Shown here piece by piece: positions 25,624 through 34,564 of a stretch of DNA of 64,000 nt (position 1 is the first letter of the stretch; each line of letters starts with the position of its first letter). This DNA comes from Streptomyces sp. PTY087I2 (GTDB lineage: Bacteria; Actinomycetota; Actinomycetes; Streptomycetales; Streptomycetaceae), in contig NZ_LZRD01000009.1 in the NCBI RefSeq assembly GCF_001687325.1, forward strand, positions 1 through 64,000. Direction: 5' to 3'. The position numbers and the translations under genes were made by a program. A model generated the notes under the pieces. It saw only the letters and a program-made list of their open reading frames with translations. It was not told the origin of the DNA and made no database searches.

Positions 25624-26214
25624 GTGGCGTTGGTGATGGCACAAGAGGTGCCCGCGTCGTCGAGCATGGCCGTTCCTCATGGTCCTGCCGGCGTGGGGCA
25701 GGCACGACACCGGATGCGTGAGCAGTTGCGCGGCAACGGGGTGTCGGACGCGGTCGTCGACGACGCTGTTCTGATCCTTTCCGAACTTCTCAGCAACGCC
25801 TGCCGGCACGGCAGGCCGCTCGGACGGCACACCGACGTCGGCGACGGGGACATCCGCGCCGCCTGGCGGGTGGACACCGGCGGCGGGCTCACGGTGGAGG
25901 TCACGGACGGCGGCGGACCGACCCGCCCGGTTCCGGCCACCCCTTCGGTGACGGCACGCGGCGGCCGCGGCCTCAACATCATCAGCGCCCTGGCCCAGGA
26001 CTGGGGCGTACGGGACGACGCGCCCGGCGAGGTCACCGTCTGGGCCCTGGTCTCCTCGACGAAGCCGCCCGGCATCGGAGGCAACGGCTCCGCCGCGAAC
26101 GGCGGGAACGGCGGGAACGGCCGCGGTACGAACGGTGTCTCCGCGAACGGGGTCGGCGGGCTCACCGGATTCGAGGGCCTGGACTTCTCCGACGTCCTCG
26201 ACGACGTGGGCTGA
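25624..26214 (+). CDS. SpoIIAB/RsbW-type ATP-binding regulatory protein (196 aa)
   Basis: This is a single HATPase_c domain of the kind used by Streptomyces anti-sigma factors and similar serine kinases. The N-box is LILSELLSNACRHG, the G1 box VTDGGGPTRP and the G2 box GGRGLNIISAL. The start GTG 25624 follows a strong AAAGGAGG by 8 nt. The C-terminus carries a Gly/Asn-rich tail (GGNGGNGRGTNG) followed by an acidic end (FSDVLDDVG), unusual for the family. No sigma factor gene is next to it, so its target is unknown. Confidence 0.82.
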   Translation: MALVMAQEVPASSSMAVPHGPAGVGQARHRMREQLRGNGVSDAVVDDAVLILSELLSNACRHGRPLGRHTDVGDGDIRAAWRVDTGGGLTVEVTDGGGPTRPVPATPSVTARGGRGLNIISALAQDWGVRDDAPGEVTVWALVSSTKPPGIGGNGSAANGGNGGNGRGTNGVSANGVGGLTGFEGLDFSDVLDDVG

Positions 26215-26379
26215 GAGCGGGAGCGAAGAGGCTTCGCCCGTACGTCGGCGGGGCCGGGCCGAAGGGCGGCGCCGAAAGGCCTCCTCAACGGGCTTCTCGC
26301 GCACGTGGGCAAGGCAGGGCTCCCCGGGCCGCTAGGCTCGCGCCGAGTCCGCACTGTCGCAATCGGGAGAATGCCCACC

Positions 26380-27345
26380 ATGGCCAAGAAGCGCCCTCAG
26401 TCCAAGGCCGGGAAGCAGCAGCTCAAGGACGGTGAGATCCCGGTCGTCGGGGCCCGTGAGCCCTGCCCGTGCGGATCGGGCCGCCGTTACAAGGCGTGTC
26501 ACGGGCGCGCCGCCGCCCAGGCCGTGACCGAGCTCGTGCATCGCCCCTTCGAGGGACTGGCGGGCGAGTGCGACTGGGTCGCGCTGCGCGAGCTGGTGCC
26601 CGCCGCCACGGTCGAGCTGACCCTCAAGGACGGGCTGCCCGAAGGGGTTCCGTCGGTGAAGCTCGCGACGGTCCTGCCGATGGCCTGGCCGGCGCTGCGC
26701 CGCGACGACGGTTCCGTCCTGCTCGCCCTTCAGAACGACACCTCCTCCGGCGACCTCAGCCGCGACCTCGCGGACACCCTCCAGCGCGCCCTGGAGGCCG
26801 AGCCCGGCTCCCCGGTCGCCGCCCGCCGCGTACCGGCCGACGGTCCGCGCCTCCAGGACCTCCTCGCCCCGGACGCCACCTTCGAGCCGGAGGTGCACTC
26901 CGGGTTCGAGTTCTGGGTGCCGGACGCGGAGAACGCCACCTCCGAGGTGTCCGCGTCGCTGGAGCGCGCGAACGCCGCCGCGATCCCGACGACGCTGTTG
27001 TCCGGCGTCGACGCCGCGTACTGGTGCGAGACCCCGGAGAAGAACCACCTGCGCTGGGTCATGCCGCACCCCGAGGAACAGCTCCTCGACGCGCTCGCCC
27101 GGCTGCACGCCGCGGGCACCTCCTCGCTCGGCGACGACACCCGGCTCGTCGGGTCGTTCCGGGCGCACGGTCTCGTGGTGCCCGTCTGGGACCTGCCGAG
27201 CTCGATGGGGGCCGAGGCGTGCGAGAAGCCCGCCGTCGCGTTCGCCGAGCGACTGACCGCGGCGCTCGCGTCCGACGCCCCGCTCACCGCCGAGGAACGC
27301 CGCGCCCGGGGCGGTCTCACCAACCGTCAGGTCACCCTCAGCTGA
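26380..27345 (+). CDS. DUF5926-like protein with SEC-C zinc motif (321 aa)
   Basis: A SEC-C type zinc-binding motif stands near the N-terminus (PCPCGSGRRYKACHGR). A long conserved actinobacterial domain follows, with CDWVALRELVPAATVEL, GFEFWVPDAENATSEV and YWCETPEKNHLRWVMPHPEE. I recall this architecture as the DUF5926 family; its biochemical role is unknown to me. ATG 26380 is chosen because GGGAGA lies 9 nt upstream; ATG 26371 is in frame but overlaps the leader badly. A -10 like TAGGCT lies at about 26333. The gene is convergent with the secreted-protein gene that follows. Confidence 0.8.
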   Translation: MAKKRPQSKAGKQQLKDGEIPVVGAREPCPCGSGRRYKACHGRAAAQAVTELVHRPFEGLAGECDWVALRELVPAATVELTLKDGLPEGVPSVKLATVLPMAWPALRRDDGSVLLALQNDTSSGDLSRDLADTLQRALEAEPGSPVAARRVPADGPRLQDLLAPDATFEPEVHSGFEFWVPDAENATSEVSASLERANAAAIPTTLLSGVDAAYWCETPEKNHLRWVMPHPEEQLLDALARLHAAGTSSLGDDTRLVGSFRAHGLVVPVWDLPSSMGAEACEKPAVAFAERLTAALASDAPLTAEERRARGGLTNRQVTLS

Positions 27346-27387
27346 CGGTGACGACGAGGTGCCGCAGAGGGTGACCCGCGTCACAAC

Positions 27388-28209
27388 TCACCGTACTCGT
27401 AAGTAAATACGCGTCCCTACAGGCGAGATCGAATTTGCGAACAGCAGATCTCTTGTTACGGTTCTAGAAGCTCGGTCGCTGGTGCATCCCCCGTCGCCAG
27501 CGACCGGGCGTCCTCGTTTCCGGCTGCGGCCCGCCCCGTGACACCCCCGGGCGCGGCCCTCAGCCCCCCCGGCGACCGGTGCCCGTTCCGATCCGGCGCG
27601 CAGCAGCAGCGGCGCCTCCTCCGCCGGCCCCGCGCCCGTGAACTCCGCGACCGCCGTGGCGGTTCCGGGAGCGCCCGACGAGGGAACGCCCGGCGTCTCG
27701 CAGCTGCCCGGCTCGTCGTGCGCGGCCGGTGCGCAGTGCAGCTCCACGGTCCGCCCGCCCGGCCCCAGCAGCGTGAGCACGGAGCGGAGTTCCTCGCCGG
27801 TCGTGTTCCGGAAGTAGACGCGCGCCCACACCGTGCCGCTCCGGGTCATGACACAGGTCTGGGCTTCGACCCCCTCCGGTGCGACCAGCTCGGGTCCGCA
27901 CCGGGCCGCAGCACCCGACCGCCCCAACGCCGCCTCGCCCGAACGGTCAGACTCGGGCAGGGAACCGGCTTCCGCGCTCATTCCCGATGGCGATTTCGGC
28001 AATCCCGAAGAAAGGGCGGCGCCATCTTCTCCGGACAGCCGATCAGAAACCTTTGGCCTATGACTTTCTGTCGGTCCGACAGATGATTTCCCGGCGAACG
28101 GATCGGCCGATACGGCATCCGGAGCAACGGCGGGGTGCGCGGAAGCAACCAGGGGAACAAGACATCCGCACACCACGGCTGCCGTGAGACCGATCATGCG
28201 GAGATTCAT
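27388..28209 (-). CDS. Exported protein of unknown function, 3' end possibly frameshifted
   Basis: ATG 28209 (MNLRMIGLTAAVVCGC) begins a Sec signal peptide ending near VASAHPAVA. The mature protein has a Ser/Glu-rich linker and a compact domain with cysteines (ARCGPELVAPEGVEAQTCVM; VELHCAPAAHDEPGSCETP) that probably form disulfides, plus WARVYFRNTTGEELRSVL. As given, the frame runs on for about 58 Arg/Gly-rich residues through a terminator hairpin to 27388. If the G7 run (27564-27570, read on the minus strand) were G8, translation would stop at about 27560, just before the hairpin. The family is not recognised. Confidence 0.65.
   Translation of the reverse strand: MNLRMIGLTAAVVCGCLVPLVASAHPAVAPDAVSADPFAGKSSVGPTESHRPKVSDRLSGEDGAALSSGLPKSPSGMSAEAGSLPESDRSGEAALGRSGAAARCGPELVAPEGVEAQTCVMTRSGTVWARVYFRNTTGEELRSVLTLLGPGGRTVELHCAPAAHDEPGSCETPGVPSSGAPGTATAVAEFTGAGPAEEAPLLLRAGSERAPVAGGAEGRARGCHGAGRSRKRGRPVAGDGGCTSDRASRTVTRDLLFANSISPVGTRIYLRVR
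27473..27506. terminator. Hairpin between convergent genes
   Basis: CGGTCGCTGG pairs perfectly with CCAGCGACCG across a 14-nt loop. It lies inside the nominal 3' end of the exported-protein frame, which supports an earlier true stop. Confidence 0.75.
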
Positions 28210-28368
28210 GGTGGCCCCACCTGGCAACTGCGCGGAATTCCTGACGACGGCCGACGATATCGACGGAATGCGTGCCACCGGGGCGCCCGGCACCCGATTA
28301 CCTCGGATCCTGCCCGGCTCACACCCGTTCGAGTGAGCCGGACGCCGGGCCTCCCCCCGCGAGAGGCG

Positions 28369-29070
28369 TCAGTACGCGAGCCGGCTGCCCCCGCCCGGCG
28401 CACCGGTGCTCGCCTCGACCAGAGCGTCCAGGACCGCTTCGACATCCGGAAGCCAGGGAGCCGCGGCGGAAGCGGACGTTCCGAGCGGCGCCCCGCGCCG
28501 CTCCCAGCGGACCTGGCCCGCGCCGGTCCGGGACGGCGGCAGGAGAAGATAGCCGCCCTCGCCGTGGAACCGGAGCGAGCTGGGCACCCAGTCCTTCGCG
28601 TACAGCAGTTCGCCGAGCCGTTCCAGGCTGTACGGGGCCACCAGCAGCGACCACCGGGTGGGCGTCGCCACGACGGGGCCGAGCCGCATGCCCAGCGCGT
28701 CGAGGGCGCTCAGCGCTCTGGCGCCGGCCACGGCGGGCAGGCTCACCGCGCAGGGCGCGCGGCCGCCGGTCGCCAGCAGCACAGGGGCGGCGGGGCGGTT
28801 GGTCCACCACCAGCGCACCATGCGCTCGTCCGTGGTGGCCGCCAGCAGGCCGGGGTCGAAGGGATGTGCGCCCGGTACGGCGCAGTCCGGTTCGGGGCAG
28901 GCGCAGCCGGGGCCGACGCTCTCGCCGTACGGGGACGCCTGCGCCGTCCCCACTCCGGGAAGCACGGGCCATTGCCAAACAGTGGCGCAGGTCAGGGCCG
29001 CGTCGAGCCGGGCGGTCGCCTCCTTGCGCCGGAGCCGGAGCCTGCGTCGCCTTCCGAGGATCTCGCGCAT
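28369..29070 (-). CDS. Bifunctional primase/polymerase N-terminal-like protein (233 aa)
   Basis: The sequence resembles the small prim-pol (AEP-type) domain proteins common in Streptomyces. Landmarks are WQWPVLPGVG near the N-terminus, a Cys-rich insert (GCACPEPDCAVPGAHP), WWWTNRPAAPVLLATGGRAP, and RWSLLVAPYSLERLGELLYA. The proposed start ATG 29070 follows GGAAAGGAACG by about 10 nt; a GTG-type extension to 29106 is possible. The usual catalytic DxD of active primases is not obvious to me, so it may be a non-catalytic relative. It stands alone, transcribed away from the phosphatase gene. Confidence 0.65.
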   Translation of the reverse strand: MREILGRRRRLRLRRKEATARLDAALTCATVWQWPVLPGVGTAQASPYGESVGPGCACPEPDCAVPGAHPFDPGLLAATTDERMVRWWWTNRPAAPVLLATGGRAPCAVSLPAVAGARALSALDALGMRLGPVVATPTRWSLLVAPYSLERLGELLYAKDWVPSSLRFHGEGGYLLLPPSRTGAGQVRWERRGAPLGTSASAAAPWLPDVEAVLDALVEASTGAPGGGSRLAY

Positions 29071-29741
29071 GAGCGCTCGTTCCTTTCCGTTGAACGCCGA
29101 GTCCACATGACACCACGCGTGCGTGACACCACGTGCGTATCTCTTCGCTGTGCGTACATGCTCGTCAGTTCCGCGGTACGGGCGTGCCGTCGATCACCGA
29201 GCGTGAGCCGAGCCGAGCGTGAGCCGAGTGGAATCGAATCGATCCGAGGAGAACCGATCCGGGATGGAACAGAGATCTGGGTCGAACCGAGCGGTCGAGC
29301 CGGGCCGGCGTGCGCCGGGCGAGGGTGGCCTGCGCCTCGCCTGCCGTCCCTGGTGCGAACCCCGCCGTCCGGGGCGGGGGCGTCACGTTCACGGGGTAGG
29401 ACGCCGGAACCCGCTGCCGGGTTCCTGGGCGATCACAACTGCACCCGCGCATCACCGTTTACGTACCCAGCATGCCCGGGATGACGCTCCTCCGGCGACC
29501 TGACCCCGGAGGTACCCCCTGTCGAGCAGCCCCAGTCGATCGCAAATAGCGTCCATAGGGTGCATTTTTTGGCCAAGTTAACCGACACTGGGATAGCACG
29601 AATCGTCCGAGGCCCGAAGGGACAATGCTGGACATCGGGTTACTTGTGCGTGTACATGTGGATGCACTGATAGTGGCGCAGAATCACATGGGGGTTTGCG
29701 ATGCTATTCGACGAATCGCACCGGTCGGAAAGCTGGCTGCC
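29071..29741. other. Long intergenic region with short repeats
   Basis: Around 29200-29230, GAGCGTGAGCCGAGCC is followed by a second GAGCGTGAGCCGAG, and GATCCGAGGAGAACCGATCC repeats a similar theme. Around 29550-29600 the DNA becomes AT-richer (GCATTTTTTGGCCAAGTTAA then GGATAGCAC), a plausible promoter for the phosphatase. I see no supported gene, although a longer phosphatase N-terminus from 29625 is possible. Confidence 0.45.
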
Positions 29742-31112
29742 ATGAGCGCCCCACACCTGCCGAAAGTGGCTGGAATCGATCCAGAGGTTCCGGTTTCAAC
29801 GCACACTCGCTCGCCTCTGACGGAGGTCCCGGGACCGCCCGGAGCCTTCATCCAGGACCGCCTGGCGGGCTGGGTCTCGGACCTCACGACCCTGCACGAA
29901 CTCACCGAGCGGCTGGCCGCGACGAGCGCCCTCGACACCGCCCTCGACGAGCTGCTGCACGCCGGAGCTGCCCTCGTCGGAGCCCGCCGCGGACTTCTCG
30001 TTCTGGAACCGGCGAACGGCGAAGGCCCCTCCGCCACGCTCGGCCTCGGGCTCACCCACTCCGAGCTCGGGCACCTCGAGACCGTGCCGCGCGCCGCCAC
30101 GGCGCTCGGCCGCGTCCTCGACGGGCTGCCGGACACGGCCGACGGGATCGCCAGCCCCGACCTGCTCGGCGAGCCGGACCTCGACCCCCGGCACCGCGAC
30201 GTCGCCACCCGGCTCGGCTACGCCGCGAGCTACGCCCTCCCCCTCGCCTCCGAGGCGTCCGGCCGGCTCGGCGCGGCGCTCTGGCTCTACGACGAACCGG
30301 CCGAGCCCGCGCAGAAGCAGCGCCATCTCGCCGGCCTCTACGCGCGCTACGCCACCGAGCACCTGGCCCGCCTGATCGAGCTGGAGCGCGCCCGGGCGGA
30401 CGTCGCCGCCGTCGCCGAGGAACTGCTGCCCAGCCGGCTCCCCCGGATCCCCGGCGTCCAGCTCGCCGCCCGGCACCGCACCGGACCCCGCGGCGGCGGC
30501 GACTGGTACGACGCGCTGCCGCTGCCCGACCGCACGCTCGGCCTCTCCGTCGGCTCCGTGGGCGGGTCCGGGCCGAGCGCGATGGCCGCGATGGGCCGGC
30601 TCCGCGCCGGCCTGCGGGCGTACGCGGTGATGGAGGGCGAGGACCCCGTCGCCGTACTCTCCGACCTGGAACTGCTGCTGCGGCTCACCGAGCCCGCGCG
30701 CACCGCGACCGCCCTGTTCGCCTACTGCGAGCCCGCCGCCCGCAAGGTCGTGCTGGCCGGGGCCGGGCACACCCCGCCGCTGGTCCTCGGCGAGCGGCGC
30801 TGCGAGTACGTCGAGACGACGCTCTCCGCCCCGCTCGGGATGCTCGCCTGCTGGGAGGCGCCGAGCGTGGAGTTCAGCCCCGCGCCCGGCGAAACGGTGC
30901 TTCTCTACACGGACGGGCTGCTGCGCCGCACCGGGGACGCGATGGACCGCGCCTTCGCCCGGCTGCACTCCGCCGCCGCCTCCGTACCGAAGGCCGGCCG
31001 GCACGATCCGGCGGCCGTGGCCGACCACGTCCTGCGCACGATGCTCCCCGACGGCCTCGACCGGAGCGACTCCACCGAGGACGTCGTGATCCTCGCCGCC
31101 CACTTCGACTGA
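29742..31112 (+). CDS. GAF domain-SpoIIE (PP2C) phosphatase (456 aa)
   Basis: An N-terminal GAF domain (TALDELLHAGAALVGARRGL to YASYALPLASEASG-like sequence) is joined to a C-terminal SpoIIE/RsbU phosphatase domain. The latter shows LLPSRLPRIPGVQLAARHRT, GGGDWYDALPLPDRTLGL and a C-terminal ETVLLYTDGLLRR. Such enzymes dephosphorylate anti-sigma antagonists in partner-switching cascades. The DVxGxG metal segment is changed to SVGSVGGSG, so catalysis may be altered. I place the start at ATG 29742 (MSAPHLPKV); an in-frame ATG at 29625 would add 39 residues of less convincing sequence. It lies between two HATPase genes that could be part of the same network. Confidence 0.8.
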   Translation: MSAPHLPKVAGIDPEVPVSTHTRSPLTEVPGPPGAFIQDRLAGWVSDLTTLHELTERLAATSALDTALDELLHAGAALVGARRGLLVLEPANGEGPSATLGLGLTHSELGHLETVPRAATALGRVLDGLPDTADGIASPDLLGEPDLDPRHRDVATRLGYAASYALPLASEASGRLGAALWLYDEPAEPAQKQRHLAGLYARYATEHLARLIELERARADVAAVAEELLPSRLPRIPGVQLAARHRTGPRGGGDWYDALPLPDRTLGLSVGSVGGSGPSAMAAMGRLRAGLRAYAVMEGEDPVAVLSDLELLLRLTEPARTATALFAYCEPAARKVVLAGAGHTPPLVLGERRCEYVETTLSAPLGMLACWEAPSVEFSPAPGETVLLYTDGLLRRTGDAMDRAFARLHSAAASVPKAGRHDPAAVADHVLRTMLPDGLDRSDSTEDVVILAAHFD

Positions 31113-31227
31113 CCACCGGCCGACGTCCGGCGGCTCTCCCCGGTAACAGGTCCTTCGGCCCTGGGCCCCCTTCCGTACGCCCGTACGATGGGTGATGGTC
31201 CAGTGTCGTATCAAGGAGAGACAAATC

Positions 31228-32709
31228 GTGTCTGAGGAGCTCATTCCGGAGACCCCGGAGCAGGAGACCGAAGAGAACGACGCCGCGGAGGCGATCAAGC
31301 AGCGGAAGAACGGCCTCTACCCGGCCGTCTCCGACGAGCTCGCCGAGAACATGAAGTCGGGCTGGGCCGACACCGAGCTGCACGACCTCCGGCCGATCCC
31401 CCAGGCCGAGCACACGGCGAACCGCCGCGCCGCGCTCTCCGCCCGCTTCCCCGGCGAGCGCCTGGTCATTCCCGCGGGCAACCTGAAGACCCGCTCCAAC
31501 GACACCGAGTACGCCTTCCGCGCCTCCACCGAGTACGCGTACCTCACCGGTGACCAGACCCAGGACGGCGTCCTCGTCCTGGAGCCGACGGGCGACACCG
31601 GCCACGAGGCCACGATCTACCTGCTGCCGCGCTCCAACCGGGAGAACGGCGAGTTCTGGCTCGACGGCCAGGGCGAGCTGTGGGTCGGCCGCCGCAACTC
31701 CCTCACCGAGGCCGAGCAGCTGCTGGGCATCCCCGCGAAGGACGTCCGCGAGCTGCCCGCCGCGCTGGCCGAGGCCACCGGCCCCGTCCGCAACGTCCGC
31801 GGGCACGACGCCTCCATCGAGGCCGCCCTCACCGACAAGGTCACCGCGGAGCGCGACGAGGAGCTGCGCGTCCACCTCTCCGAGGCCCGCCTGGTGAAGG
31901 ACGCCTTCGAGATCGCCGAGCTGCAAAAGGCGTGCGACGCCACCGCGCGCGGCTTCGAGGACGTCGTGAAGAGCCTCGACAAGGCCGAGGCGACCAGCGA
32001 GCGCTTCATCGAGGGCACGTTCTTCCTGCGCGCCCGCATCGAGGGCAACGACATCGGCTACGGCTCGATCTGCGCCGCCGGCCCGCACGCCACCACCCTG
32101 CACTGGGTCCGCAACGACGGCGCGGTCCGCGCGGGCGAGCTGCTGCTCCTGGACGCCGGGGTCGAGACCAACGACCTCTACACCGCCGACGTGACGCGCA
32201 CGCTGCCGATCAACGGCACGTTCTCGCCGCTCCAGCGCAAGATCTACGACGCGGTGTACGCGGCCCAGGAGGCGGGCATCGCCGCCGTGAAGCCCGGCGC
32301 CGCCTACCGCGACTTCCACGACGCCGCGCAGCGCGTGCTCGCCGAGAAGCTCGTCGAGTGGGGTCTGCTCGGCGACCTGTCCGTGGACAAGGTCCTGGAG
32401 CTGGGCCTCCAGCGCCGCTGGACCCTGCACGGCACCGGCCACATGCTCGGCATGGACGTCCACGACTGCGCCGCCGCGCGCACCGAGACGTACGTCGACG
32501 GCACCCTGGAGCCGGGCGTCTGCCTGACGGTCGAGCCCGGTCTGTACTTCCAGGCCGACGACCTGACCGTGCCCGAGGAGTACCGGGGCATCGGCGTCCG
32601 GATCGAGGACGACATCCTCGTCACCGAGGACGGCAACCGGAACCTCTCCGACAAGCTGCCCCGCCAGGCGGACGAGGTCGAGGCCTGGATGGCACAGCTG
32701 AAGGGCTGA
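31228..32709 (+). CDS. pepP: Xaa-Pro aminopeptidase (M24B, PepP type, 493 aa)
   Basis: This metallopeptidase removes N-terminal residues before proline. An N-terminal creatinase-like domain is followed by the pita-bread catalytic domain. The two-metal ligands are visible: Asp in LLLDAGVETNDLYTADVTRT (two Asp), His in HGTGHMLGMDVHD, Glu in LTVEPGLYF, and Glu in GIGVRIEDDILVT. The start GTG 31228 has AAGGAG 9 nt upstream, and a -10 like TACGAT lies at 31184-31189. A hairpin terminator follows between it and the convergent HATPase gene. It is probably cytoplasmic. Confidence 0.92.
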   Translation: MSEELIPETPEQETEENDAAEAIKQRKNGLYPAVSDELAENMKSGWADTELHDLRPIPQAEHTANRRAALSARFPGERLVIPAGNLKTRSNDTEYAFRASTEYAYLTGDQTQDGVLVLEPTGDTGHEATIYLLPRSNRENGEFWLDGQGELWVGRRNSLTEAEQLLGIPAKDVRELPAALAEATGPVRNVRGHDASIEAALTDKVTAERDEELRVHLSEARLVKDAFEIAELQKACDATARGFEDVVKSLDKAEATSERFIEGTFFLRARIEGNDIGYGSICAAGPHATTLHWVRNDGAVRAGELLLLDAGVETNDLYTADVTRTLPINGTFSPLQRKIYDAVYAAQEAGIAAVKPGAAYRDFHDAAQRVLAEKLVEWGLLGDLSVDKVLELGLQRRWTLHGTGHMLGMDVHDCAAARTETYVDGTLEPGVCLTVEPGLYFQADDLTVPEEYRGIGVRIEDDILVTEDGNRNLSDKLPRQADEVEAWMAQLKG

Positions 32710-32742
32710 CCCCGGCCGCGTATCCGCACGTGCCACAGCGCC

Positions 32743-32782
32743 GAGGGCGCGCCGCTCACTACACCGTGAGCAGCGCGCCCTC
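32743..32782. terminator. Bidirectional terminator overlapping the HATPase 3' end
   Basis: GAGGGCGCGC-x-GCTCAC pairs with GTGAGC-x-GCGCGCCCTC, sixteen pairs with one mismatch. It separates convergent pepP and the ATP-binding protein and includes the last codons of the latter. Confidence 0.8.
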
Positions 32783-33253
32783 GCGCCATTTCAGGACCTT
32801 GTCGAAGCTCACCACCGCGCCGCGGCCCGGCCGGTTGCCGAACTGGACGTGGTCGGAGAGCTGCTGGATCAGGTCGAGGCCCCGGCCGCTCTCGGCCTCG
32901 GCCCCGGCCCGGGGGGAATGCGCGGCTGGGCGAAGCGCGCGCCGGGCGGGAAATCCCGGCCCCGAGTCGCTGACCTCGATACGGCATTTCTCGCCGTCCA
33001 GATAGGCCGTGACCCGGTACTGCCCGGAGTCCGCGGAAGGGCGTCCGGTCCCGGAGTCCCCGGGCTCCCCGAGCGCCGTCCGGTCGCCGCCGTGCTCGAC
33101 GGCGTTCGCACAGGCTTCGCTGAGCGCGACCGACAGGTCGAAGGAGATGTCCGGATCCACCCCCGCGGTTTCCATGGTGCCGAGCAGAAAACGACGGGCG
33201 AGCGGAACGCTCGCAGCTTCGCGCCGCAAATGGAGAGACCACCAGATGCTCAT
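32759..33253 (-). CDS. SpoIIAB/RsbW-like ATP-binding protein (164 aa)
   Basis: This is a small HATPase_c protein of the anti-sigma factor/serine kinase type. The N-box is VALSEACANAVEHG, the G1 box VSDSGPGFPARR and the G2 box SGRGLDLIQQLSDHV. The start, ATG 33253 (MSIWWSLHLRREAASVPLAR), matches the usual opening of Streptomyces members. No sigma factor or anti-anti-sigma gene is adjacent. The upstream 290 bp (33254-33547) must carry its promoter and that of the divergent membrane protein; I see no gene there. Confidence 0.85.
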   Translation of the reverse strand: MSIWWSLHLRREAASVPLARRFLLGTMETAGVDPDISFDLSVALSEACANAVEHGGDRTALGEPGDSGTGRPSADSGQYRVTAYLDGEKCRIEVSDSGPGFPARRALRPAAHSPRAGAEAESGRGLDLIQQLSDHVQFGNRPGRGAVVSFDKVLKWREGALLTV

Positions 33254-33547
33254 CTTTCAGCCTCCTGGCTGCGGCTCGACGTATCGATACGTATTGCCGC
33301 CCTGGGCACTTCGTAAGCACGGATCGGGTGGGAGAGCCCTCGTTCGGCGGATGCGGATATTCGGCCGCCCGGTGTATGGACCGGCCCGGTCGCAGGTCAC
33401 CGGGGTCCCGTCCCGGTGACCTGGAGTGCGCGCCCCCGGTCCGTACATCCCCCGCGAACAGGCGCAACAAGCACGGTTGGGGACGGAGGCTGATCTTCCG
33501 GACCTGCCGTACGGGGCACGGGGGCGCAGTGCGATGATGTCCCGGCC

Positions 33548-34414
33548 ATGTCCACGCCTCGCGCACGCGCCGGAGCCGGTCTGCGGCTCATGAGGGCCGC
33601 GGTGTTCACCGCGGTCTGCGTCGTGCTGTCCGCGGCCGGACACACGCTCGCCGCCGGTACGGCGGTTCCCGCGTGGACGCTGCTCGCCGGATTCCTCGGC
33701 GTCCTCGCCGTCGCCGCCCTCCTCGCCGGACGGGAACGTTCCCTTCCGGGCATCGTGGGCGCGCTGGCCGGCGGGCAGATCCTTCTGCACGTGCTCTTCG
33801 CGAACGGCAGCCACGGCGGCGCCCGGGCCGGTGCCGGGACCACGGGCGGCGACAACCTGCTCATCCGGTTCGCCTCCGGGCTCGTGTGCGGCGAGGGGCC
33901 GGGCCGGCTGAACGCGGCCGAGGCCCACCGCATCGTCTCCTCCGCGGGCATCGACCCGTCGACGCTCCCGGGGGGCCACGTCCATCCCGGGGCGGGCGGC
34001 GCGTCCGGAGCGGCCCAGGCCGCGGCTTCGGCGGGACCGGACGGCGCCTCGGGCATCGCCCAGGTCTGCGCCGCGGTCACCGCGATGCTGCCGAGCCTGC
34101 CGATGTTCCTGGCGCACGTCCTCGTCGCGCTCGCCACCGGCTGGCTGCTGCGCCGCGGCGAGATCGCCCTCTTCGCGCTGGCCCGGCTCTCCGCCCACAG
34201 CGCCCAGGCGCTGGCGGCCGGGGCCCGGCTCCGGTCCCTGCGCGCCGCGCTCGCCCTCGTCCGCGCGCTGCGGGCCGGGGAGCGGGAGCGGCTGGTGGCC
34301 GGACCGCGCGCCCCCCGGCACTCCGACGACGTACCCGTGCCGACGGCCGGGGATCCTCTTCAGCACCTGGTGATCAGGCGCGGGCCTCCGGCCCCGTACG
34401 CCCTCGCAGCCTGA
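33548..34414 (+). CDS. Integral membrane protein at the head of the copper cluster (288 aa)
   Basis: About four hydrophobic segments are visible (AAVFTAVCVVLSAAGHTLAA; TLLAGFLGVLAVAALLAG; GIVGALAGGQILLHVLFA; PSLPMFLAHVLVALATGWLL), with a basic cytoplasmic C-tail. The central extracytoplasmic loop contains His-rich sequence (GGHVHPGAGG). That loop and the position upstream of ycnI, sco and copCD suggest a copper-related role, but no named family is recognised with certainty. ATG 33548 follows a probable short leader. Confidence 0.7.
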   Translation: MSTPRARAGAGLRLMRAAVFTAVCVVLSAAGHTLAAGTAVPAWTLLAGFLGVLAVAALLAGRERSLPGIVGALAGGQILLHVLFANGSHGGARAGAGTTGGDNLLIRFASGLVCGEGPGRLNAAEAHRIVSSAGIDPSTLPGGHVHPGAGGASGAAQAAASAGPDGASGIAQVCAAVTAMLPSLPMFLAHVLVALATGWLLRRGEIALFALARLSAHSAQALAAGARLRSLRAALALVRALRAGERERLVAGPRAPRHSDDVPVPTAGDPLQHLVIRRGPPAPYALAA

Positions 34415-34564
34415 CGCGACGCCTCCACCGGGCCCCGCGGGCCGCTCGCGCACGTCCCTGTGCGCGCGACCGTCCGCATGGAACCGCACCCCGAGGTGTC
34501 GTGATGCCGCCGCGCACCCGCGCGCCGGACCACCGCGTTCCGTTTCCCTGTGGAGATTCCTGCC

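Noticed and set aside
29696..31195. Alternative 499-codon plus-strand frame over the phosphatase
   Set aside because: Arg/Pro/Ala-rich shadow of the GAF-SpoIIE frame, with no domain content.
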